A stretch of 64,000 nucleotides of DNA, taken from positions 434,001-498,000 of the forward strand of contig NBAZ01000016.1 of the NCBI GenBank assembly GCA_002794735.1. The letters are read 5' to 3'. The notes under the pieces were generated by a model. That model ran no database searches, was not told the DNA's origin, and saw only the letters and a list, made by a program, of their open reading frames with translations. Of the stretch, positions 26,295-38,961 are shown in pieces; position 1 is the first letter of the stretch; the number at the start of each line of letters is the position of its first letter. The stretch is from Pyrrhoderma lamaoense (Eukaryota; Basidiomycota; Agaricomycetes; Hymenochaetales; Hymenochaetaceae). The translations under genes were made by a program, and so were the position numbers.

Positions 26295-28248
26295 TGGAAA
26301 AGATGATTTTGAGGAAAACGCTGTTGTCACGGTCCCGTGTGTGTGTAATTGTTGTGAGAAAAGAACCTGGGGCCGGGGAGGGGGTTGGAGGGAAAGGAGG
26401 TGAGCGCTCGGAGGAAATAGATTTGAGCACTAGGTGTTGTTTTCGCGGAAGAGAGTTATCTTATCTGTATCCTACGTTAACGCATGTCACCATGTGCGTA
26501 TGTGCGTGTGCGTGTGCGTATCACTGTATCGCTGTATGCATGTGAACGTGGTCGTGTGGTATTTTATTGTGTGTCTGTGTCTGGATACGATTTTAAACTT
26601 TAAAGTTCGACTTCGACGTTTGATGTCGTACGAAGATGAGAAAGAAGAAGGACTGGGCGTTTCGTTTCGTTTCGTCTCGTTTCGTGGCTCGACAAGAAAG
26701 AGAGGGAGTGAGGGAGGGAAGGGTCACTGTGAACCATCTTTCTCTCTTCTCTTTAAACTAGTGCGGAGAGCAGAGAGCAGAGGGAGATGGGCTAAAGGTT
26801 CTGTGTGTACTCAAGGTACTATACACGTAAATTTATGATTCACACTGTTACTGCGTATCCAAGACTTTTCGCCGAACTTGAAGGTTAGATAGACTTGGAA
26901 GGGGTGTCTGTTGTGAGCGAGGGGGTCTCGCACCCTCCCCTCTCTCCCTCTTCCCCACCGCCAAGCGTTTTGGTGGTAGAAGGGGAGCTTTTTTTTAGAG
27001 TTTTTTTTACGGAAGAAATGTTTAGTATTAGTATTTGTATCCTCTTAAGCTTAGGGGGACAAGTCGGAGTAATGGTTTTTAGTCTGCGTTAGGTTAGGTT
27101 AGGTTTAGTTGAGTAAACTTTACTAGCTTGAAAAGAAAGTGAAAGAGAAAGAATATTTTATCCAGACCGCAAACCGCAAACCGCAGAACTCATACACGTA
27201 CAATGTGGAATAGAAAAGTAAGTAAAATTTAAAACTAGGTTTTTTTTTCTCGCACATACCGAAAGTACCGAAGAGATGCAAAAAAAAATTCCAAGGTGAT
27301 AGGTTGGTGGTGCACCCCCACAGTGACAAGTCCGAAGAAAGGAAATGTGACGCAAAATATTAAATAATATAAACTTTTTAATAATTTTATGGTGACCTTC
27401 GTTTCATTCCTCGAAGGGGGGGGGGTACTTTAGCACGTAACTAATCAGATTAAGAGAGAGAGAGGGGGGGGAGGGGTTGCTTGAAAGGTTAAATTTCCGA
27501 TGGTAATGATTTCTTATCGACCTCCCCCGCGACGTGTACCTTTCATTTAGAGTTTATAATTACACTAATAGTAGGGAAATACTTATTGCCTTCCCTTCCT
27601 TCCTTCCTTCTTCTTCTTCGATTTCTCGACCGAGATTCGGTGACGGTGACAAAAACGTACGACGACGGCGACGGCGACGGGCGGGTGGGATGGATGGAAG
27701 TGACGAAGAGCGTGTATGGATACGGGTGGGAACACTCACTGCCTTACAGATTCTTTTTTTCTTTTGGTGATGTATGTTTGTTTGATTTGGGAAGTTTAGA
27801 CATGGTATATAAAACACCGAGAATATATAAAATAAAAAAGTAAAAAACTGAGGGAACGTGTGACGAGTGACAAGGGCGTTGCGGAGGAGGTAATTAAATA
27901 TTTAGAGCTCAGATCGACGTACAGATCGGGGCCAAGAAGCTACTCGTCTCTCGTCTCTCCCCGTCCGTCTCTCTCCCTCCGACCCCCTTCTCTTCAGCCG
28001 CCCTCTTCCCTCTCTCTTCTCCATCTTCTCACTCGGCTTGCTCTCTCTCATCCTCCTTCCCCCTCCCCCCTCTCTCTTCTGTCTTTCCTTCGTTGCGACC
28101 TGGCGCGCTTGAGCTCGGGACAGTCGATTCAAAATTAGAGCAAAACAAATTGAAATTAGAGAGACCTCACGAGCGTACCCTCCAACTTTTCCTGTCTTTC
28201 GTGTCTGCCTGTCTATCGTGGGCACCATTGCCTTTCTGAGAAGCGCCA

Positions 28249-31200
28249 ATGCATTCAGTCTCAGACCTTACTACCTCGTCGAGGAAGACGACGGGGACCG
28301 TTCCGCCAAAGCTCGTCGTATGTTAACATATACCTTCTTTTAATGGGTAGTTTTGACTGGGGTTGACCATCATTGCGCACTTTTTCTTTTTGTTTGTATC
28401 TCATCCTCCTCCTCCGCTCTCCGCTCTATTATACTCTCAACAGGGCTCGTCCACGACGATTGTTGGAGACAAGATGTACCTCTTTGTGAGTTTCCTTTCC
28501 TCAGGAAATTCCTGCCCTCTTTCCTTTTCAGTACTTCCTTTCTTTTAGGTCTCAAACTCTTTAATATGGCATTGTGTGCTCATTCAGTGCTCTTTTCTTT
28601 TTTAATTCGATCAAATAGGGCGGGCGACTTGTAGCCGAACGGAGGATGGTAGCTGATTTGTATGTGTTTGATTTGGACACGTTTGTTTGGACAAAAGTAC
28701 CTCCGGCTGCTGGTGATGACCCTCCTGGCGCTCGGTACTTTCATAGTGCGGATTCTTGTGAGCGTTCAGTCACTTCTTCTTCTCTTTTTTAATTACCGTC
28801 AGGAAGCTCCGGGGGATGAGTGGGCTTGTCATGATGAGATCACTGACCATCCCCTTGGATATCCCTTCACACCTTTCATGAATATATATCTATAATACCA
28901 TGTTTGGTTATGTGACAATTACTTATTTGAACTTTTTTCTTTTTATATTCAAAAAACAGGGGGAAACTATCTGATTATCTTTGGTGGAATGGGTCACAAG
29001 CCAGATGCTGCTTCTACGGATGATCTGGTTGTACTCAATGACGTTCGATTTCTTGACATTACCACCTTCCGCTGGCTTCCTGCAGATCCTTTAATACCTT
29101 CTTCCCGAAGCCCGGTCGACGGACCAAGTGACGGTGCAGCTGCTGACCCTATAGACCCAATTGACCCTTCCTCTAGTTCTTCTTCATCCAAGCAAAATGA
29201 GTTTGTACCCCGCGCTCGTTACGCTCACTTGAGCTCAGTGTCAGGTTCTCGGTTATATATCATCGGAGGCCAAGACTTACAAAACGCGTGGCTGGACGAT
29301 CTGTGTGTGTTTGATCTTCACTCGAGACGGTGGATTGCGAGAAAGCCTTATCCAAGACATGCTGGTACTTACCGATCCGTTGCGGTTTCGGCGCAGTTTA
29401 AAGTACGAGATCCTGCTCGTGAATCCGTCGAGGGACGGACGGCGACTGGGGGATTGTCATCTTCAGACTCGACGACTGGGATTGGACCACCCGGCGGCCG
29501 GTTCAGTGTCGATCGAAAACCGTTGAGTTCGAGGGAGAGTTTACGCCTTCGGAAAATCTGGTCCACCTACCGTATTCGATTGATCCTACGGACGATACTC
29601 CAAATGATATATATTTGTATAGTAACTATAATGTAAGATCTATGCTCTATGTTTTTTCTTTTCCTTTTTTACTCTCCAAGCAGATGTTGACCATCCCCCC
29701 CCCCCCACCCCTCCCTTTCTAGTTCACTGATGTAAAACGCGAATTAGAGGTTCTCTCACCTCAACCTGGGGAGGAAGGTGACATTCACATGGCAGACCGT
29801 TCTTCATCAATGACCGGTACTGTGTTACCTCCAGGGTTACGTTTCCCTACGGGCGCAATCTGTGGTAACCATCTGATCTTTGCAGGTGTCTACCTCGCCC
29901 ACTCTTATCAGTCTTACTCAATTTGGGCATTGGATCTCATGTCGATGACTTGGTCCAGATTAGATCCTGGCGCGGCACTCGCCGCTGGCTCTTGGTTCCG
30001 TTCTGCTTTATGGAGTTCACCAGCTAAGGGGACGTCCAAGTTGCTGATTTTTGGCAATCGGCAGGGGTCACTCGTTGAGGATTATAATCGACGGTTACTT
30101 GCCTGGGATGACGTTGCCGTTCTTGACCTTGAGGCTTTCGGGATCTACCAACCTCCTCCCAAGCGCTTGATATACGAACGCAAGAGTTGGGTTTGGCTGC
30201 GTTGGAGGAGAGTACGTTTGCGGATTTTGAACTTGTGTGTGATGACGGACGGCGGATACCGTGTTCTCGACGGATGTTGGAGATACGATGGCCCTGGTTT
30301 CGAGACCAAGTTCGTGTGTTGAGAGATAACGCGGGACGGGCGATCAGTAGTTCATCAGAGTTGATGAGTGATGCTGATAGTGCTCCTCCCCTGCCCTCGG
30401 ACTTACTTCCTGATTCGGTCCCGCTTGCGTCGTCGAACGTCGTATCATCAGTCGTCGTACCCTCTTCTTCGTCTTCTTCTGATCCTCGACCAGATCCAAG
30501 GATGACGCCGAGAGCGTTAATGCTAGGCGAGCCTTACGCGATCGCTCTCGCCTTGTTACAGTATTTATACACCCTCGCCCTTCTTACGCCTTTACAACAC
30601 GCTCCGGCCGTACTCAGCCAATTACTCCTACTTGGTTCTACGTATAATCTACAGCATTTACAGCGCCTTGTGCGCCACGCTATGCACCGTGCCTTGGTAC
30701 CTTCGACCAGTGTGGGCGTATACGAAGTTGCCACTCTTTGTGGTTGTCAGAGTCTTCAGATCCGGTTCGTAGTTTTTTTCTTTTCTTTTCCTTTCTTTCG
30801 TGGGTCTCTTGTATCTGTGGTGTCTAACAATCAGGGAACTCCCTTTTGTTTTTTGTTTTTTTGTTTTTTTTTGTTTTTATATAGAGCGTTAAAGGCAGTT
30901 ATGGCTTCGAGCAGACGAAACACTGGACGAACTCGGGGGAACTCGAATGCTGGTGGTGGTGGGGGACCACCACGAGGAGGAGGTGGAGGTGGTGGTGGTA
31001 GTGGAGGTGATAAGACCAACGACCGTGATCGCGACACGCAAGGTCTCACTGCGAGCAGTCTCCGTGCTCGAGGTATGTCAGACGTGAGAGGGTTAAATTA
31101 TACCCCGTATAATGGTTCTGGCGGTCATAGTGGGACTCTAGCTGTTGGTGGCAGTGGCAGTGGAGGAGGAGGAATAGCAGGAGGGATGGCAGGGATGGCA

Positions 31201-34200
31201 GGGATAGCAGGAAATGGAGATACAGAAGCCAATGGGGCCAATGGGACAAATGGTAGAGGTAGACAAGTGCTCATGTCTTTTTGAAAATTTAAAATTGTTT
31301 TTAACTAATGGGGAATCTTATTCTTTTTTTTTTTTCTTTTTTTCTTTTTGTGCGCCCTTCATCATCGTCAATTCAATCTTTGTTTTTTATCGCCCCCTTT
31401 TTTTGGGATACTTTGGAAAAATATATACAGGTTTACAACCGACAGTTGATCTATCCGTGTCGAGCCCGAGCCAGAGCCAGAGCCAGAGCCAGAGTTCTAG
31501 AGATATTTTCGTACCCAGGGGAACAACTCTGATGGTCGATGGCCGGAAGACGTCACGGATGAGACTGATGTCTACGTTGACGTTGATGCTGATGTCGATG
31601 CTGATAGTGAGAACGAAACAGGAAGAGAAGGAGGAAGAGAAGGAGGAGGAGAAGGAGGAGTGTTGCTGAATGGAGAATTTGGAAAGATGCGCCGGGCACT
31701 TCAGGATGAGATTGGGGGTTATTATTTGTCCTCTTCCTCTCCTTCTTCCTCTTCATCATCATCATCATCACCATCTTCTTCTTCTTCACAAGCATCTCCT
31801 GCATCTCCATCACAAGTATCACCCACATCGAATTCGAAATCGAGTAGGATCCGGCATACGGTCAACCTTAGTATGGACAGTATATATCTAGCACTACAAA
31901 ATGCTGATAACGAGAACGACTTGTCGTTGTTGGAAGAGGAAGAAGAAGGGACGGTTCCCCCGGAGAGTAGTACGTTGGATCCTGGTGTTGGTGTTGGTGT
32001 TGGTGTTGGGTTACCGCCGTTACCGACTATTGCGATGCCTTATGTTCTTCCTCCTCCGATTCGTACTTCTTCCATCTCTATTTCTTCGATGAGACCCAGA
32101 CCTAGGCCGAGGTTGAGGCTTTCGTCGCCGACGTCGGCGTTGAGCGCTGGTATAGGTTTGGGTTCGGGTGTGGGTTCGGTGTGGAAGGTGTGGAAGAGGA
32201 TGTGGACATAAGTCCCATGATGACGTTCGCTATAGGCCCTAACCCACCCTCTGAGGTATCAACGCCCATCTCAGCATCAGCAGTAGCAGCAGCAGTGACA
32301 GGTTCAGGTTCAGGTTCAGGTTTAGGCTCTTTCCCTCTCCCTCTCTCTCCCGTCAGTCTCCCTCTCTCTCCCGTTGGCTCTACGTTATCTTCCGTCCGGA
32401 TGCTACACGGCCAGGGCCAGCAGGGTCGGAGTCCGGTATCACCTACCTCACCTACCTCACCGTTATCGCTCGCCGCTGGCTCGTCTCTCTGGCCTGGGCC
32501 TGGGCCTGGTTCGGCGGCGGCGGCGTCTTCGCCTGTGGAGTCTATCGTTTCGCCTACTCAGCGTGTACCAGAGTCTGTGGTGGACGTCCCGCTGCTGACG
32601 ACTACGACTACGGGGACGGGGACGAGGAGTAGTAGTACGATATCACCCGCGAGGAGACGGGCGTACTCTGATTTAGCTGACCTTGCTATTCCTTCCAACC
32701 TCAATTCCGGTCTTAATTCCAGTCTTAATTCCGGTGTTAATCATAATTATGGGACTGGGGCGGGGGCGGGGGTGATGATGTCCTACTCCTACTCTGCCTC
32801 GCCTTCGCCTTCACAACAGAGTATTAGGTCTTACTCGTCTGTTTCGCCGAGGTCGAGTTGGGTGGTTACGCCTGCTAGTTTAGTCCCACCTCCGATTGTT
32901 GCTACTGCTACTACTATTGCTACTTCTGCTATTGCTGCTAATACTGGTGCTAATACTGTGCTATACGGCTGCTGTGTGGTGTTGCTGGTGTTGCTGGTGT
33001 GTGGTGGTGGGAACGGGCTTGGACGACCGACTCCGAGGTTGAGTTTACCGGGAGATGAGCGTGATCGAGACTTGGGTGGTGATAATACTCAAGTCTGTGT
33101 AACTGGAGCAGTAGCAGGAGGGGAGGAGGGAGGAGGGTCAAGCAGTGGTAGTAGTAGTCACCATTCACGTAGTAGTGCGAGACCGTCACCGCTCACGCCC
33201 GAGTCTCCGCTTTGTATACCCCTGCTGATCTTGACCCGCCTGGGACACCGGTGTTCGTGAACGGACATGGGTTCTCGGCGTTTGCGCTTGATGCGATTGA
33301 GGAAGGTGGTCTTCGCGGTGGTGGTGGTATTAGTGGTATTGGTGGTGGCCGGCGGTATGGGGAGCGTGAGACGGGGGTCGGTTTAGGTGCGGGTGTGGGT
33401 GATGCGCAGAAGAGGTACTCTGCAACAACAACAACACTAATAACAACAGTGTGATTGCGAATCGAAGACATGCGTATTTGCAGTTACAACAACAGTCGTC
33501 AACGCTTCCGCCTCTGTCTCCGTCGTCGCCGTCTTCGAAGATGGGAAAGGGAGCTACGTCGAGAGAGAGTTATAATAGTGGGAGGAGTAGTACGGTCCCG
33601 TCGAGTGCTAATACCACTACTACTACCACTACCTCCACTGCTACGAGCAATCACAGTTTCATCAGTCATAGTCATAGTCATAATAGCCATAGCGGACATA
33701 GTGGACACGCGTATGCTTCTGCAAACTATGTAGACGTCGTGGACGTCGATATCGTTCCGGAACTGAACGGGGGTAGGAAGGGGATAATGGCCTCCTGGTC
33801 TGATTTGAGTGCGAGTGGGAATGCGAATGCGAGTCATGTTTTGAGGGAGATGAAGTCGAAGCCTTTGAAGAAGCAGCCTCCTTCTTTGCCTCTTTCTCCC
33901 CGAACGCGAACGCGAACTCGCTTTCGCCCAGTAGTGGGCTGTCTTTGCTTAGCGGTGGTGCTGGTGCTGGTGGTAAGGCTACCGCTATCGGACAGCCGAT
34001 GAGTAGTCCCTCGACGTCGGTGTTCGCGGGTAGTGCAGAGTCGTCTGAGCATTCTAGTTCGAAAGCTTCCATGGTTGGCGGCGTTGGCAGTGTCGTAGTT
34101 GGTAGTAGTGGAGGAGGGTTCCTCTCAAAAGCAAAGATAAAGAGGAAGAAGAAGGGAGAGAGCGGGACTCCGACTATGACTTCTACCTCAACCTCGACTT

Positions 34201-34546
34201 CTTCACCCCCACCTTCTTCCACCTCCTTTGGCGGCACAGCCTCCATGTCAGTACACAGTCTCTCCCTCCGCTCGAACGCAGACTCGGTGTGGACTGATCA
34301 GAGGGAGATGAAGAAGGCTGCGAAGGCTGAGGAGAAGAGGAGGAAGAAGGAGGAGGAGAGGAAGAGGAGGGAGATGCTTGCCGCTCAGTTTAGTGCGGGG
34401 AGGCAACAGATGCAGCAGCAGGGACAGAGGGAAATGATGTGACTAGTGTTGTGTCTAGTGGGTCTAGTGAGAGGAGGCGGGCGGCGAACGAGTGGATTGA
34501 GGATTCGGTGGGTATGTATGGTTCTTATGGGTTTGCGGCGTTTTGA
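28249..34546 (+). CDS. Kelch-repeat/BTB protein (Ral2/LZTR1-like) with long low-complexity tail
   Basis: Kelch propeller followed by a BTB domain, the layout of fission-yeast Ral2 and LZTR1, which act in Ras signalling; that role here is inference. ATG 28249 has an in-frame stop just upstream. Exons: 28249-28317, 28444-28485, 28619-28757, 28960-29632, 29723-30764, 30885-31258 and 31431-34546. Kelch signatures: GDKMYLFGGRLVAERR, LYVFDLDTFVWTKVPP, NYLIIFGGMG, SRLYIIGGQD, SIWALDLMSMTWSRL. BTB: STFADFELVCDDGRRIPCSR, then LLQYLYTLALLTPLQHAPAV and LGSTYNLQHLQRLVRHAMH. The tail of about 1,200 residues is Gly/Ser/Thr/Pro-rich with SQ, VG, GS and NS repeats, then Lys/Glu-rich (KKAAKAEEKRRKKEEE), ending SYGFAAF. 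The frame changes at 29516-29519, near 30160, and several times in the tail (about 31530, 32200, 33215, 33430, 33900, 34440). Domain calls are strong; continuity is not. Confidence 0.8.
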
Positions 34547-35498
34547 ACGCGGGGAAGGGGGGGCGAGTCGTGAGTTGTAGATGTAGATGTAGATGCGGAT
34601 GGTGTGTATGTGTGTGTAGAAGGGGCGAGGGGAGGGGGTATCTTCTGGTTTTTGTTATGGCTATGGCTATGGCTATGGATGCTACTCCCTCTCCCCCTTT
34701 TTTCGCCTCCTTGTGAAAAGAAATAAAGTATTAAAAAAAGAGTATGTGTCGGGGAGTTGGCTTTTTCTTCCCCTCTCTTTCTTCCAGCCTTTTTGTTGTT
34801 GTTGTATCAACTAATGTTGTTCTTGGGGTTTTACTTTTTTTTGATTCTTTTTTTTTTTGCTATGTTACTCTATCTCTCACCTCACCCTTCCCTTTAACTA
34901 ACCGCTAACTGACCACCTTTGTTTGTTTGTTTTTGTTAACTTTTTTTATATTTTCGTTTTATTTCGATTTCTGACTTTTCTGATTGTGTGTGTATGTGTG
35001 TATGTGTGTATGTGTGTATGTGCTTGTGTGTGTTTGTATCTGTTCTTTTATTTTTCTTTAATATATATATTTTTTCTTTACAACTTTTTTTATCATGTAT
35101 TTGGACTTCCCTTCGTCTTCCGCCTTCCCTTTTCTTTTATACTTTCATCCCTTCTTCCTCTTGTTTTTTTTTTTTTATTCTTCTTGTTTTTAAACATATG
35201 TATGTGTGTGTGTGTGTTTGTATGTATGTATGACCCCTAACCCCCCCCCCTCCTCGACTGTGGGGATTCTTGACCTAGATTTGTAAAACCAATCTCATTC
35301 TCATCTTTTTTTGTTGAATGAAAAGAAGGAGAAAAGTGAAAAAACTTTCATTTCCAAAGTACAGGGGGGGTATCATAAATATTAATATTGTCAAGGGGTC
35401 CACGTTAGTCAGCGATTGATGTAAACCATAATTGGTACTTTTATTACATGCACGGAATTGAATGAAGATCAGTTTTACTTATAAAGAAAGTATGTACT
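34547..35498. other. 3' flank of the Kelch-BTB gene, simple repeats
   Basis: It holds TGTGTATG-type repeats (34985-35035 and 35200-35232), T-rich tracts and a CTATGG repeat near 34657-34678. No gene is seen; the two ORFs of about 80-105 codons are repeat-encoded. Confidence 0.6.
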
Positions 35499-35992
35499 AT
35501 ACCAGTACCCCTCTCATAAATTATGTAAAAAGGGAACCCCTCTCTCAAATTTTACTTTTTATCATTTTTCTCAAGTATGTACAATACAAAGCATTATTTT
35601 CAAAATTAGAATAAATAGATTTCTATATCACCAAAAAGACTTGTATAAGATTTATACTAAAAAATGAAAATTAAAATTAAAAACTAGCATATATCGCGTT
35701 TTTATACATAATAAACAATAAAAACCCATCATATTATATTGACAAGTAAAACAAACTGCGAAAAAAATTATACAAAATAAAACAAACATTATCAAAGAAG
35801 ATATTTCGCTATTTTTTACATATTATTGAATCATTTTATAAGAACTAAGTTTAATTGACTATTTTTGAGTGACAAGAGTGACATTTTGTGATTTTCTTTC
35901 CTTTTGTGTTAATGCTTTGTACTAACAATATTAATTAATAATCAGGCTATGTGACACTTTGTGACCAAAATTTGAGAGAGGGGTACCGGTAT
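35499..35992. mobile_element. MITE-like element with terminal inverted repeats
   Basis: The left end ATACCAGTACCCCTCTC (35499-35515) is matched, reverse-complemented, by the right end GAGAGGGGTACCGGTAT (about 35976-35992) with one mismatch. The next bases also pair partly (AAATT). An 18-base internal copy, ACCCCTCTCTCAAATTTT, at 35536-35553 is a perfect inverted match to the right arm. Each end sits in a TATA context, consistent with a TA target duplication if the element begins at TACC. The body is AT-rich, has no coding potential and carries repeated GTGAC words near the right end. Together this suggests a roughly 0.5-kb non-autonomous DNA transposon. Confidence 0.55.
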
Positions 35993-36218
35993 ACATGTAG
36001 TATCAGTATCTACAACTACTGGCGGGGTTTAAAACAACTTATTTAAGTAGATCAGTAAATCGTTTTTAGGTAGGTTAGTAAAATTATAAACACATGTAAC
36101 ACACAACGAGTGACCTCCCTGTTACAGATAACGGACTCTACTCTGAAGTGTACTTTGACTTTATTCTTTTGAAGGGAGGGGACGGGGGTCGTTTTACGTT
36201 TTATGCTTTGCGCGTTCC

Positions 36219-38961
36219 ATGTCTTCGGATAACCTGGACGACTTGGATAGCCTCCCGAAGGATATCACGACGACGAGTACTACTACTACCGCTGCTGCTA
36301 TACTGCTATGCTACTACTCAACCTGCTACTGCAACTACTGCTACCGCTACTCGGCCTGCTGCTACTGAAACAACATCAACAAAACAAAAACAACAACGAA
36401 TCCGATAATTCGATTACGGACACCATCAAAGTCTTGTTCGGCATCTCGTGCGACTTCTCCGAGTCCTTCTGGTAGACGATCAACACTCACGTCGTCTCGT
36501 CTCGTCTTCGTCATTATCATCATCATCGACGACAACGACAACGATATCAAGAGCAACATCAAGAACACCTCCTTTATCGGGGACGTTGAGGCCTCTGCCG
36601 TTGTCGAAGTGTTGTTTGGGAACGGGTCTGAGAAGACCTTCGTTACCTTCGATTAGTGTTGGGACTACGCAGAAGTTGACGGTGACGGGCGTTCCTTCGC
36701 GGATGCAGGTGCAGGTGCAAGTACAGGAGCAGGAACAGGAGCGGGATGCGGCCGCTGGTGCTGGTGTTGGATCTGGGAGTGGGGATAGTTCTGTTGTTGG
36801 ACTTGAGGTTAGCTCGGGTGCTGCTAGTGTTAGGAGTGTGGAAGGGGTGTTGGTGAGGGATACTGGGTCGGAGGTGGAGACTGAGGTTGAAACTGAGACC
36901 GAGACTGAGACTGAGACGGAAACAGAGGCAGAGACAGACGTAAAGAAGAGTGAAGAAGATACGGAGGTTACTCCTACGAATGCGAGAAGAAATGAGAATG
37001 AAGTTGATGTTCTTGCTGAAGACGAGAGATCGAGACGCGCGTTAAGAGATCAACTTCGACGGACGCTTGATCAGCAACGGGAGAGGGGTGTTGAGTCTCA
37101 TGAAGATGGACAGGAATCTACGCCGGTGGAGGAGAAGGAGGTTAAAGTGCCCAGTGAGTTTAACAACTGGTGAGATTCTTATTTCAATGTTGAATGTATG
37201 CATCTTAGATTCGGTCAGTCCGCGGCAGTATTACGTTCTTACGGACGCTGGAAAACCAGTTTTTGCTTCACGTTCTTCATCGTTAAGTGGTGACACGGAT
37301 GCTTTGACGTCTACGATGGGTCTTGTACAGGCTCTTATCTCTGTTTTCCTTGATGATGGAGATAAATTGCGTAGTATCAATGCTGGCCGGATGCGTATCA
37401 ACTTTCTCCTACGGAGTCCACTATATTTTGTATGTGTCTCGGATTGGGGAGAACCAGATAGTGTGGTACGTCAATTATTGGCTATCCATTTCCTCCCCCT
37501 CCCAGAGTTATGATCTCTTTGCTAACACCCGTTTCTCTGACTAGTAAGACACGGTCGCATTTGGAATATCTGTATCTGCAAATCCTGAGTGTTATCTCGG
37601 GCTCACAACTCCGTCGGATATTTGAACGACATATGAATTTTGATATTAGACGGTTATTGAGTGGAGCAGAGACTTTTTTGCATTTGCTGTTGGATCGAAT
37701 GCAATCGGATCTGGCGATTAGCACTTCTTCGTTGTTGTGTCTGCCGATGGAGGCGGGTTTGAGGCGGAAAATAGGAGAGATGCTTATACCTTCGAAAATC
37801 AAGGTGGGCAAAAATTATTTTATCTGATAATGGTAGATATGATTGTGAATGTTTTCTGTTTTTTTTTTTGGTTTTTTTCTTTCTTTTCTTTTTAGGATAT
37901 CTTTTATGTGATACTGCTTGCTCGGGGAAGAGTTGTCACCCTTGTCCGACCAAAAAAGCACTCGGTGCATCCTGCAGGTCGGCGTTTTTCTTCTTCCTTT
38001 ACTGTTTCTTACTAACACGAGGCCGGTAACCCACTCAACAAAACAGATTTACACATTCTTCTAAACACGATCAATGCACCAGCCGTTGCTAATTCTCCGG
38101 CGTCGTGGCTACCCGTTTGTCTTCCAAAATTTAACCCTTCAGGGTTTTTACACGTATATGTCTCGTTTCTTAGACAAAACGAGTCATATTCAAGTACGGA
38201 GAATGTGGAGAGTCGTGAAGGCGAGGAGGCACATCAACTTGCTCAACCGGAGGCTAAGGAGGATACTGAGCTAAGGCTTGTCTGTATCAGTGGTGGAGGT
38301 GGAGGAGAATTTGAAACGATTAGGTCTTGGTGTGAGACCGTAACGAAGGTAATGAGAAAGAAGCTCATATAAGTTGGATTCTTACTTATGTCTATATTAG
38401 AATTTAGAGAGTTCGGGTAATATGGATGCACTTGAGCAGAACACACGTCGTGATAGGACCGAGTACGATATCTCTGTACTTGGTATACCGGGGTTAAGGC
38501 ACTTTGTATACAAGAGTAGAGCACATGTACAGATAACTCATCCCGAGTGGAGTGAAGAATATGAAGATAGTGAGAATCAAAGGCGGTAAGGACATTTCAT
38601 AGTTGCGCATAATATGAACTGGTTGGCTGGACGACTAAGATTGTTAACTACAGGTTGATAACTTTGTACCAAATGTTGCACGACGCAATTCACGGCAAAT
38701 CTGGACAAAAGGAAATTCTAAAGTTACAGTATATCCGAACAGAACATGAAAGCGTTATGGGATGGGTGAGTATAGCAATAGTACTTATAGAGACCTTTGT
38801 AATTAAATTATTTTGCGTAGATAACACAACCTTTCGAGCTATACCTAGCTGCATCCCCAACGATGTCGAAAGCTGCTATCGTTGGCGCCGCAAATACAAT
38901 TGCTCGATGGGTGAAACGTGAAGAGTCGCGTCTTTTCTTACGGGATGCACCCGTTTTCTAG
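36219..38961 (+). CDS. MON1: Mon1 vacuolar fusion protein
   Basis: Mon1 is one half of the Mon1-Ccz1 complex, the exchange factor that activates the Rab7/Ypt7 GTPase on late endosomes and vacuoles. The conserved core is complete: PRQYYVLTDAGKPVFASR, MGLVQALISVFLDDGDKLR, INFLLRSPLYFVCVS, HLEYLYLQILSVISGSQL, RRIFERHMNFDIRRLLSG, VILLARGRVVTLVRPKKH, HPADLHILLNTI, YVSFLRQ, FVYKSRAHVQIT, KLQYIRTEHESVMGW and FELYLAASPTMSK. Exons: about 36219-37169, 37219-37465, 37549-37803, 37896-37977 and from 38047 onward, with further short introns before the stop at 38959-38961. The N-terminal 300 or so residues are low-complexity (Thr/Ala, Ser and alternating Glu-Thr, as ETETETETETETEAE), and the frame there changes at least twice, so the start at 36219 is tentative. 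The core is frame-intact. Confidence 0.9.

Larger units (their letters stand above)
24111..28248. other. Simple-sequence-rich intergenic tract
   Basis: About 4.1 kb without a gene, dense in homopolymers and microsatellites: G15 at 24653-24667, C26 at 25469-25494, (CA)13 at 25629-25655, (TCTA)7 at about 25825-25853, A31 at 26262-26292, G10 at 27416-27425, and purine/pyrimidine-skewed blocks near 27590-27630 and 27950-28090. It must contain the promoter and 5' leader of the Kelch-BTB gene. ORFs here are low-complexity. Confidence 0.6.

Noticed and set aside
27088..27110. GTTAGGTTAGGTTAGG telomere-like words
   Set aside because: Only three imperfect units, not TTAGGG, in the middle of a repeat-rich spacer.
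27560..28249. Arg/Ser- and Pro/Leu-rich ORFs upstream of the Kelch-BTB gene
   Set aside because: They are translations of pyrimidine/purine-skewed simple sequence and overlap the gene's leader.
28205..28320. Alternative reading GTIAFLRSANAFSLRPYYL across Kelch-BTB exon 1
   Set aside because: Looks protein-like, but only the frame from ATG 28249 joins to the kelch exons in phase.
33662..34246. Long minus-strand ORF (194 codons) opposite the Kelch-BTB tail
   Set aside because: A shadow of repetitive coding sequence; Glu/Val/Pro-rich with no domain.
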